The translations under genes and the position numbers were made by a program. Below, one piece after another: positions 26,327 to 33,349 of a stretch of DNA of 33,349 nucleotides (position 1 is its first letter; each line of letters opens with the position of its first letter). The notes beneath the pieces are model-generated. The model was not told the DNA's origin. It saw only the letters and a list, made by a program, of their open reading frames with translations, and did no database searches. Origin of the DNA: an uncultured Acetobacteraceae bacterium (GTDB lineage Bacteria; Pseudomonadota; Alphaproteobacteria; Acetobacterales; Acetobacteraceae); the NCBI GenBank assembly GCA_903918195.1, contig CAIXDS010000231.1, positions 1-33,349 on the forward strand. Reading direction: 5' to 3'.

Positions 26327-27378
26327 GCCAGATCGTCACGTCCCCGACGTCCGACCGCACCCAGGCCAACCCCACCCCATCGGGCAAAGCCGTAACCCTC
26401 ACCTTCGCCGACAATGCGCTGCTGCCGTTGCTGCTGGGTGACCATGACCGGTATCTGGTCCGCCTGGAGCAGGGGTTGGGCGTGCGGCTGTCCTGCCGGG
26501 GCAACCGTATCGCGATCGGCGGCGATGCCGGCCGGGTCGATGCCGCCGAAATGGCGCTGACCGCGCTGTACCGGCGGCTGGAACGCGGCGAGCCGATCGG
26601 CGCCAGCGACGTGGACACGGCCATCCGCATGAGCGAGATCGACGACCCGCGGCTGCCGCTGTCCGACCTGCCGGCCATCCGCACCCGCCGTGGCGCGGTG
26701 GGGCCGCGCAGCCCCGGTCAGGCCGGATACATGGACGCGCTGGCGCGCTCGGAAATGGTGTTCGGCATCGGCCCGGCCGGCACCGGAAAAACCTATCTGG
26801 CGGTGGCGCAGGCCGTCGCCATGCTGCAGGCCGGCAAGGTGGACCGCATCGTGCTGTCCCGCCCGGCGGTGGAGGCCGGCGAGCGGCTGGGCTTCCTGCC
26901 CGGCGACCTGAAGGAGAAGGTGGACCCCTACCTGCGCCCGCTCTACGACGCCCTGCACGATATGATGCCGGGCGAGCAGGTGATCCGGCGGATGGGCACC
27001 GGCGAGATCGAGGTGGCGCCGCTGGCCTTCATGCGCGGCCGCACCCTCGCACACGCATTCGTGATCCTGGACGAGGCGCAGAACACCACCGCGGTGCAGA
27101 TGAAGATGTTCCTCACCCGCATGGGCGAGGGCACCCGCATGGTCATCACCGGTGATCTCAGCCAGATCGATCTTCCCACCGGCACCCGTTCGGGCCTGCG
27201 CGATGCGCTGGACACGCTGGAAGGGGTGGCCGGCATCACCGTGTGCCGGTTCGACAAGCGCGACGTGGTGCGTCACCCGCTGGTGGCCCGCATCGTTGAC
27301 GCCTATGAACAACGCGAGGCGGCCCAGAAGGACGTTCGCCGGAGCCGCGCCGTCGCGGCGGAGGTGGCGGGCAAGTAA
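26323..27378 (+). CDS. ybeZ: PhoH-family ATPase (YbeZ type)
   Basis: A 351-residue PhoH/YbeZ protein. Walker A GPAGTGKT is residues 150-157 and Walker B ILDEAQN carries D250/E251. It is a probable RNA-associated ATPase that works with YbeY in rRNA maturation and stress. The proposed start is TTG overlapping the miaB stop (TTGA); an AGGAG lies about 13 nt upstream. A GTG at 26335 is possible. Length fits the family from either start. It lies 2 bp before ybeY. Confidence 0.9.
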   Translation: MSQIVTSPTSDRTQANPTPSGKAVTLTFADNALLPLLLGDHDRYLVRLEQGLGVRLSCRGNRIAIGGDAGRVDAAEMALTALYRRLERGEPIGASDVDTAIRMSEIDDPRLPLSDLPAIRTRRGAVGPRSPGQAGYMDALARSEMVFGIGPAGTGKTYLAVAQAVAMLQAGKVDRIVLSRPAVEAGERLGFLPGDLKEKVDPYLRPLYDALHDMMPGEQVIRRMGTGEIEVAPLAFMRGRTLAHAFVILDEAQNTTAVQMKMFLTRMGEGTRMVITGDLSQIDLPTGTRSGLRDALDTLEGVAGITVCRFDKRDVVRHPLVARIVDAYEQREAAQKDVRRSRAVAAEVAGK

Positions 27379-27380
27379 GT

Positions 27381-27839
27381 ATGGACCCTTCCAGTATACG
27401 GTGCCCCGCCGCGGCGGGGTTCCAGATCATCGTGGACGAGCCGGCCTGGCGCCGCGCCGTCCGTAATCCCGAGGCGATGGCGGCGCGCGCCGCCCGGGCC
27501 ACCGGGATTGGTTTCACGGTTCTGCTGGCCTCGGACGCCGCGGTGAAGCGGCTGAACGCCCGCCACCGTGGCCGCAACAAGCCGACCAACGTGCTGACCT
27601 TCGAACCCGCGGCACCCGGCCTGCCAGGCGAGATCGTGCTGGCGCTCGGCACGGTGCGGCGGGAAGCGGCGCAGGCCGGGCGGCGCCCGGCGCACCATCT
27701 GGCCCACCTGGTGGTGCATGGCGGATTGCACCTGCAGGGCCACGACCATCACGGGGCCGGCGAGGCGCGCCGGATGGAGATGGCGGAAGCGCGCATCCTG
27801 CACCGGATCGGCGTCGGCAATCCGTGGAAGCGGACATGA
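27381..27839 (+). CDS. ybeY: Endoribonuclease YbeY
   Basis: A 152-residue metallo-endoribonuclease used in 16S rRNA 3'-end maturation and ribosome quality control. The zinc motif H3XH5XH is seen as H113, H117 and H123 in [24 protein letters not shown] precedes it, corresponding to the family's PTNVLSF motif. The gene starts just after ybeZ and overlaps corC by ATGA. Confidence 0.92.
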   Translation: MDPSSIRCPAAAGFQIIVDEPAWRRAVRNPEAMAARAARATGIGFTVLLASDAAVKRLNARHRGRNKPTNVLTFEPAAPGLPGEIVLALGTVRREAAQAGRRPAHHLAHLVVHGGLHLQGHDHHGAGEARRMEMAEARILHRIGVGNPWKRT

Positions 27840-28723
27840 GCGCCCTCAGCCGCGCCGGATTGCTGAACCGCATCCGCGCGCACCTGACCCGCCGCCCGTG
27901 CGAGCAATCCGTGCGCGCCTCGATCGCCGAACTGGTGGAGGAAGCGGCGCAGGCGCCGCAGGTGCCGGGGCAGGTGCCGGAACTGGACCGCCAGGAACGG
28001 GCGCTGATCGCCAATGTGCTGCGGCTGCGCGGCACCACTGCCGACGACGTCATGATCCCGCGCGCCGACATCGTGTCCATGCGGGTGGACGTGACGCTCG
28101 ACGAGGCGATCGACCAGCTTCGCCGCGAGGGCCATTCGCGCCTGCCGGTGTATCGCGAGGAACTCGATAACATCGTCGGCATGGTCCACATCAAGGACGT
28201 GTTCGCCTATGTCGGCCGGCCCGACGGCTTCCGGCTGGAGAGCATCCTGCGCCGCCCGCTGCTGGTGGCGCCGCAGATTCCGGTGCTCGACCTGCTGCTG
28301 CAGATGCGCCAGGCGCGCATGCATCTGGCGCTGGTGGTGGACGAGTACGGCGGCATCGACGGGCTGGTGACCATCGAGGACCTGGTGGAGCAGATCGTCG
28401 GCGATATTTCTGACGAGCATGATGAAGTGCTTGGGCCGATGGTGACCGAGCGCGGCGACGGCTCGCTTGACCTTGATGCGCGGCTGCCGGTGGAGGATTT
28501 CGAGGCGCGGCTGGGTCCGGTTCTGAGCGAGGACGAGCGCGAGGCCGACATCGACACGGTGGGCGGGCTGGTGTTCACCCTGGCCGGACGGGTGCCGGCG
28601 CGGGGCGAGGTGATCGGGCATCCTTCGGGGTTTGAGTTTCGCATTCTGGAGGCGGATGCGCGGCGGATCCGGCGGGTGCGGGTGCGGCGGACGGTGGCGC
28701 CGCAGCAGGAGGCGGCGGAGTGA
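27836..28723 (+). CDS. corC: CorC/HlyC-type CBS-domain protein
   Basis: A 295-residue cytoplasmic protein with a CBS pair (about residues 60-180: [12 protein letters not shown] to [26 protein letters not shown]) and a C-terminal CorC/HlyC domain ([28 protein letters not shown]). It is implicated in magnesium/cobalt efflux or ion-linked regulation. The ATG overlaps ybeY; an upstream GTG at 27824 is less likely. In many genomes lnt follows this gene; here a repeat cluster follows and the operon ends. Confidence 0.92.
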   Translation: MSALSRAGLLNRIRAHLTRRPCEQSVRASIAELVEEAAQAPQVPGQVPELDRQERALIANVLRLRGTTADDVMIPRADIVSMRVDVTLDEAIDQLRREGHSRLPVYREELDNIVGMVHIKDVFAYVGRPDGFRLESILRRPLLVAPQIPVLDLLLQMRQARMHLALVVDEYGGIDGLVTIEDLVEQIVGDISDEHDEVLGPMVTERGDGSLDLDARLPVEDFEARLGPVLSEDEREADIDTVGGLVFTLAGRVPARGEVIGHPSGFEFRILEADARRIRRVRVRRTVAPQQEAAE

Positions 28724-29209
28724 ACCGGCCGGGGCGCGGCCCCGGACCCCGCCAGGAGGCTTTGCCTCCTGGACCTCCACCAAGGGCTTTGCCCTTGGAA
28801 CCCTTAACGGAATGGGTGCAGGGGTCTCTCGGCCGTCGCGCGAAGGCACGTTGCGCGTTGGGCCGCCGTACGCTTGCAGCCCTTGATCTTTATCGAGGCA
28901 TCCACATCCTCATCGGAGCGGGGCACGCTGAGGAAGCGAGCGTAGGTTCGGAAAGTGCAGGGCGTGGTGTGCGGAGGACAAGGCGGCCATATCGCCGCCT
29001 CCCGATGCCATTCGGTACCGCCAGAGCGGTCGAAAACGGTTCGTATGTTCGCCCATCGTTTGCCGATGACCCGCCGTGGACTTGCGGGCAACCCGGTCGT
29101 TGCACGCCATATGATCGGAGCCTGACCGGTGCTTGGCGGTTTCGGATGGTCGGTGCGCCCGGAGATTGGCAGGTGTCTTTTGCTTACAAGAAAAACGAAC
29201 GAGGACCAA
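28724..29209. other. Non-coding stretch with repeat cluster between corC and the BLUF gene
   Basis: The first 110 bp hold GC-rich palindromes, listed separately. The remaining roughly 370 bp carry no supported gene; open frames on both strands lack ribosome sites and families. Composition becomes AT-richer from about 29180, just before the BLUF gene. Confidence 0.5.
28728..28836. repeat. GC-rich palindrome cluster after corC
   Basis: Three hairpins occur in a row: CCGGGGC-type at 28728-28745, a 21-bp palindrome at 28752-28772 (CCAGGAGG, TTT, CCTCCTGG core), and one at 28780-28798 (CCAAGGGC, TTT, GCCCTTGG). The tail GAATGGGTGCAGGGGTCTCTCGGCC matches the start of the copy at 9584 closely. Its position fits an operon terminator for miaB-corC. 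Confidence 0.7.
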
Positions 29210-29824
29210 ATGATCAAGATTTTGTACACCAGTTCCGCCGCTCATCCGATGTCAGCAGAAGATCTTCTTAATTTGTTAAGTCAAAGCTTAAAAAACAATT
29301 CTAAAAATGGCGTGACAGGAATGCTGCTCTACGGAAACGCAACTTTTTTGCAGGCTCTTGAAGGCGAGGAAGAATCTGTCGATAAACTCTACGAGAAAAT
29401 TCAGAATGATCCACGGCATATCAACATCAAATTACTGCGCCGCAGGACCATACAGTATCGCCGGTATTCAGATTGGAGTATGGGTTTCAAGCGCATATCA
29501 GAAAAAGAATTAAAGCAGATAGAGGGTTTGAGGGATTTCAGCGAAAAGGATTTCAACGCCGAATATCTAACGCAGCACTCCGCTGTGGTGGAAAGTATCA
29601 TGGACAACTATCGTACCCCATACTGGGATCCATTGGTCCGCGAGCTTGATCAAAAGGAAGAAGTCATACGAAATTTGAAAAAGACGATTGCACACTCAAA
29701 AAGTTGCGCTGAAATCGCCATCCTCGTGCTCGAAAGCATCGGTGATGCAAGCAAGGCAGGAAGCTTGACGGAGGGGCACGTGCATCTTAGCGAGCTTGCC
29801 CTGGACGCGCTAAAACAGATCTAA
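29210..29824 (+). CDS. BLUF-domain blue-light photoreceptor
   Basis: A 204-residue protein with an N-terminal BLUF domain (residues 1-93) that binds FAD. The photocycle residues Y6, N30, Q48, W89 and M91 keep the spacing of AppA Y21, N45, Q63, W104 and M106. The C-terminal part (about 100-204) is helical with a coiled-coil-like QKEEVIRNLKKTIAHSK stretch and no known output domain, so it may signal by protein contact. GAGGA lies 5-6 nt upstream of the ATG. The gene is clearly AT-richer than its surroundings, suggesting recent transfer. It converges with the caspase-like gene. Confidence 0.88.
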   Translation: MIKILYTSSAAHPMSAEDLLNLLSQSLKNNSKNGVTGMLLYGNATFLQALEGEEESVDKLYEKIQNDPRHINIKLLRRRTIQYRRYSDWSMGFKRISEKELKQIEGLRDFSEKDFNAEYLTQHSAVVESIMDNYRTPYWDPLVRELDQKEEVIRNLKKTIAHSKSCAEIAILVLESIGDASKAGSLTEGHVHLSELALDALKQI

Positions 29825-29949
29825 CCAGCTGCCGCCGTGTTTCGCTTCCGGTTGGCGCTGTTCGCCGCGGCGTGGCCGGCTCGATGTATGACGATGGCCG
29901 AGGCCGTCCCCCTTTGGCCCGCGGGGCCGCCTTCGGCTTCGAATACCTT

Positions 29950-31170
29950 TCAAAGGCGGGTGAAAGTATAGGTGCAGGGCCGCACGTCGAGCCGCTTTCC
30001 GCTGCCTTGCGGGCCGTCGAATTTGGCCAGCACCTTGGAAAAATACAGCATGCCCTGTTCGGGAGAACCGGCAGTGTATGCCGGGTCACCTGTCACGCCA
30101 GTAACATCGATCAGGGTCGTGCCGTCGGTATTGAGTGTTCCATCGATCGAAAGAAAACTTGGCTGATCAGGAAAGCCGTCACTGCCGTGCAGCACACCAT
30201 TGCTGATTTGGGCCATAAACCGCCTGGTGAATCCCCTCGCGGCGCCCGACGCGGGGCATTCCATGAAAACGGACCAGCTGCCGCCGAAAGCCTTGGTCAC
30301 GGAGGTCACGGATGCCGGCGCAGGCACCGACCCGTTGAAGAAGAACCTGCCGGAGATAGGCGAGGAGGCGAGCCAGGGCTGCTGCATGCCGCTTGTGGTT
30401 TCCTTCACGGCCAGGCCGACCCGATTAAAGACACGAAACACGTCCAGACCGGGCTGTTGGATCGCATCCACGAGCGCCGCGGTGTAGGGACTGTTCGCAC
30501 CGTCGCCATCGAGGGCCACGTTGCCAGGTTGTGTCGCGTAGGCAATCAGTGTCCCTTCGGGGGCCTGCATCGGTGCAAGCCCTCCAACGCCGAGCGCGCG
30601 GGCCAGTCCTCCAGTGCCTTCCCTGGAAACCCGCATCCGGTCCGCCCGTCCGACGGTCGCGCCGCCACTGATGGACAGGAAGGGGTTGTTGCGGCAGGCA
30701 TCCAATATAAGGATGTTCAGGTGCGTTTCGGCAAGTTCCATCTGCCGCAACACAAACGCCGTACTCACCATTTGGAAGTTCAAATCTCGCTGGCGGTTCG
30801 GATTTGCATCGACGGGAACAAGCCAATTTGTGCCATCCACCTGCAGACCATGACCGGAATAGTAGAAGAGCGCGGTGTCTGCGCCGAGGATGGCTTTTCC
30901 GAAATCCTGCACGGCCTGATCGAAATGAGCCTTGCTCATGTTGAGCTGGGGGCCGTTGCCGATAATGGTGAAACCGAGGCGGGCGAGAGTCTGGGCGACA
31001 AGGAGGGCATCGTTGCCGGGATTGGGCAGCCGGCCGACGATCTGGTAGTCCGCATTGCCCACAACCAGCGCAACTTTCCTGCCGTCCGCGAGTACGGATT
31101 GATCCAGTGTCGCGGATAGAAGGCCGACAGCAAAAAGAATGAAGACAGCGGAGCTACGAAGGATGCCCAT
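29950..31170 (-). CDS. Exported caspase-family (C14-like) peptidase
   Basis: A 406-residue protein with an N-terminal signal peptide (about 1-28). Its p20-like caspase domain starts KVALVVGNADY. The dyad is H107 in YYSGHG and C159 in LDACRNNP. The region after about 275 is a beta-rich C-terminal domain beginning SWSVFMECP, with TRRF, GVLHG and RPCTYTF, which resembles a domain attached to caspase-like proteins in other alphaproteobacteria. Function is unknown; secretion suggests a role in the periplasm or outside. Little ribosome-site sequence is seen before the ATG. It lies 70 bp downstream of ubiH on the same strand. Confidence 0.82.
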   Translation of the reverse strand: MGILRSSAVFILFAVGLLSATLDQSVLADGRKVALVVGNADYQIVGRLPNPGNDALLVAQTLARLGFTIIGNGPQLNMSKAHFDQAVQDFGKAILGADTALFYYSGHGLQVDGTNWLVPVDANPNRQRDLNFQMVSTAFVLRQMELAETHLNILILDACRNNPFLSISGGATVGRADRMRVSREGTGGLARALGVGGLAPMQAPEGTLIAYATQPGNVALDGDGANSPYTAALVDAIQQPGLDVFRVFNRVGLAVKETTSGMQQPWLASSPISGRFFFNGSVPAPASVTSVTKAFGGSWSVFMECPASGAARGFTRRFMAQISNGVLHGSDGFPDQPSFLSIDGTLNTDGTTLIDVTGVTGDPAYTAGSPEQGMLYFSKVLAKFDGPQGSGKRLDVRPCTYTFTRL

Positions 31171-31240
31171 TCTTTACGGTTCGCATGTGTGCGGCGAGGC
31201 CCGCATCATGATGCGGTCCAGGCGCGTGATGCAAGACCTC

Positions 31241-32479
31241 TCACGCCATCAACGCGCCCATCGCCTGCTGCATGAACAGCCGCTTCAGCGGCGGAATCCG
31301 GTCCACCGCGGCGATCCCCAGATCGCGCGCCAGCCGCAGCGGGGGGAAATCATTGCTGAACAGCCGGTCCAGCGCGTCGGTTGCGGCCAGCATGAGCATG
31401 TTGTCCGGTCGCCGTTCCGCCTGGTAGCGGCGCAGCAAATCCGTCGCCCCCGGGTCCTCGCCGCGGCCCAGTGCTCCAATAACTAGATCGCCCAGGACCG
31501 AAATATCGCGGAAGCCGAGGTTCAGGCCCTGGCCGGCAATCGGGTGCACCCCGTGCGCCGCGTCTCCGGCCAGAACCAGGCGCGTGTCGTAATAGCGGTG
31601 CGCGATCATGGCCGAGAGCGGATAGCACCAGCGTCGGCCGAGCAGGCGGATTGCGCCGAGATGGTCGCCCAGGCGGCGCGCCGCCTCGCGGATGAAGCGG
31701 TCCTCGTCCATCGCCATCACGTGGGCGGCCATGGCGTCGCGCTCGGTCCAGACGATCGCGGAGATGTGATCGGCGGCTTCGTTGGCCGCCAGCGGCAACT
31801 GGGCGAAGGGGCCGGCGGGGAGGAAATGCTCCAGCGCGCTGCCGTGGTGCGGGCGCTCATGGGCGATGGCGAAGACGATGCCGCTCTGTCCGTACGGCAG
31901 GCGGGTGACCGGAATGCCGGCCTCCCGGCGCAGCGGCGAGGCGCGGCCCTCGGCGGCGACCACCAGGCGGCAGGACAGGGTCGGGCCGCCGGCGATATGC
32001 ACCAGCGCGCCGGCTTCGTGCCGCTCCACCCGGGCGGCGGCGGGGGCGAACACCGACACGTCGGCAAGTTCGTGCAGGCGGGCGTTGATCGCCACCCGCA
32101 GGCTGCGCGCCTCCACCATCCAGCCGAAGGCACCGCCCGAGGCATCGGGGTCGTCGGCGGTGGCCACGTCGCGGCTGTCGAAATGCAGGAACAGTTTGGA
32201 CGCGGGCCGGCCCAGTTTGCCGTCGGTGACGCGGATGTCGAGGATCGGGCCGGGCCTGAAGGGCAGGCGGTCCCACAACCCGGCCTCGGTCAGCACGCGG
32301 CGCGGGCCGGAGGCGATGGCGTAGGCGCGGCCGTCGAAATCGGGGTGCTCCATCGGCGGCAGGGCGGCGCGGTCGATGATGGCGGTGCGGATGCCGGCCT
32401 CGCCCAGCCGGCAGGCGAGCGTGCCCCCCACCGGGCCGGCGCCGACGATGCAGACATCCACAATGCGGGTTCCGGTCAT
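31241..32479 (-). CDS. UbiH/UbiF/VisC-family FAD-dependent hydroxylase
   Basis: A 412-residue flavoprotein monooxygenase. The N-terminal GAGPVG dinucleotide motif is residues 13-18, and the second FAD motif is GDAAHGVHPIAGQGLNLG (G305 onward). Such enzymes hydroxylate the ubiquinone ring; which position cannot be read. GGAGG lies 6 nt before the ATG at 32479. The open frame extends upstream, but the ribosome site and the GXGXXG position fix the start. No other ubi gene is nearby. It diverges from glnK. Confidence 0.88.
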   Translation of the reverse strand: MTGTRIVDVCIVGAGPVGGTLACRLGEAGIRTAIIDRAALPPMEHPDFDGRAYAIASGPRRVLTEAGLWDRLPFRPGPILDIRVTDGKLGRPASKLFLHFDSRDVATADDPDASGGAFGWMVEARSLRVAINARLHELADVSVFAPAAARVERHEAGALVHIAGGPTLSCRLVVAAEGRASPLRREAGIPVTRLPYGQSGIVFAIAHERPHHGSALEHFLPAGPFAQLPLAANEAADHISAIVWTERDAMAAHVMAMDEDRFIREAARRLGDHLGAIRLLGRRWCYPLSAMIAHRYYDTRLVLAGDAAHGVHPIAGQGLNLGFRDISVLGDLVIGALGRGEDPGATDLLRRYQAERRPDNMLMLAATDALDRLFSNDFPPLRLARDLGIAAVDRIPPLKRLFMQQAMGALMA

Positions 32480-32625
32480 GTCGCCCCTCCATCCGCCTGC
32501 CCGGTGTTTGCCGCTCGGGGGGCAGGCACAGGAAAAGGAGGCGCACCTGCGCGCGAATGCAAGACTCTGCCCGCGGATTGTGCACACTGGGCGGCCGACC
32601 GGATGGAATCGCGGGCGGAATCGCG

Positions 32626-33018
<393 letters not shown>

Positions 33019-33049
33019 GCGCACAGCACAAGCGAAGGATACGACCCGT

Positions 33050-33349
33050 ATGAATACGCTGCTTCGGCGCGCCTGTTGGGCGCTTCCGGTACTTTTTATT
33101 GCTTTTCCGGCTTTTGCCGATGACGCACCGAAGATCGATTCCGGCGATACCGCCTGGATGCTGGCCAGCACCGCCCTGGTGCTGCTGATGACGGTTCCGG
33201 GCCTGGCGCTGTTCTACGCCGGCATGGTGCGTAAGAAGAACGTGCTGGCGACGATGATGCAGTCGTTCATCATCACCTGCCTGGTCACGGTGCTTTGGTT
33301 CGTGGTCGGCTACAGCATCGCTTTCACCCCCGGCAACGCCTATTTCGGC
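33050..33349 (+). CDS. amtB: Ammonium transporter AmtB (5' part, cut by the window edge)
   Basis: The first 100 residues of an Amt/MEP/Rh channel. The signal-like N-terminus MNTLLRRACWALPVLFIAFPAFA is followed by the first helix WMLASTALVLLMTVPGLALFYAGMVRKKNVLATMMQS and the next helix. AAGGA lies about 10 nt before the ATG. It continues past 33349. It is 31 bp after glnK and is probably cotranscribed. Confidence 0.95.
   Translation, partial: MNTLLRRACWALPVLFIAFPAFADDAPKIDSGDTAWMLASTALVLLMTVPGLALFYAGMVRKKNVLATMMQSFIITCLVTVLWFVVGYSIAFTPGNAYFG

Noticed and set aside
28720..29271. Open frame over the corC-BLUF gap
   Set aside because: It starts inside the hairpin repeats and has no domain; the BLUF gene is in another frame with a strong ribosome site.

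Overview
The window reads as a high-GC alphaproteobacterial chromosome segment, most like Acetobacteraceae or a related Rhodospirillales lineage. This rests on overall codon use, the alphaproteobacterial gene order miaB-phoH-ybeY-corC, a TamA/TamB pair, a PII-Amt pair behind a sigma-54-like promoter, and GC-rich intergenic palindromes of the kind common in that family. The genus cannot be fixed from the sequence alone.

Left part (about 0.4-7.9 kb, all minus strand): a complete 2-aminoethylphosphonate (AEP) uptake and degradation locus. phnS-T-U-V encode an ABC importer (binding protein, ATPase, two permeases). phnW and phnX convert AEP to phosphonoacetaldehyde and then to acetaldehyde plus phosphate. 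A class III PLP enzyme best read as PbfA, an (R)-1-hydroxy-AEP ammonia-lyase, would feed a hydroxylated phosphonate into the same intermediate. A good PhoB-box candidate lies upstream of phnS. A roughly 207-bp palindromic element separates the transport half from the catabolic half.

Middle-left (8.4-12.3 kb): a secreted beta-propeller protein behind a structured leader, a PCuAC copper chaperone flanked by exact 23-bp inverted repeats, a small unknown protein, and a CocE-type hydrolase.

Accessory patch (12.5-15.5 kb): a TylF/macrocin-O-methyltransferase-family gene that is broken in three ways (two compensating frameshifts and a transposon insertion). Next to and inside it are two 116-bp MITE-like elements in inverted orientation. 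Each carries 22-bp terminal inverted repeats and its own perfect 9-bp target duplication. These follow a ClpP-fold exported protein and a glycine-zipper lipoprotein, overlapping by ATGA, with an FNR/FixK-like box upstream.

Core envelope and housekeeping block (15.5-28.7 kb): a methyl-accepting chemotaxis protein, tamB and tamA (minus strand), then a PlsC-type acyltransferase and the tightly packed miaB-phoH-ybeY-corC operon (plus strand).

Right part (28.7-33.3 kb): a GC-rich repeat cluster, an AT-rich BLUF blue-light receptor gene, an exported caspase-like peptidase, a UbiH-family FAD hydroxylase, glnK, and amtB cut by the window edge. I saw no rRNA, tRNA or CRISPR array. The best novelty candidates are the MITE pair with its dissected insertion history and the PbfA-containing AEP locus; the BLUF and caspase genes are secondary.
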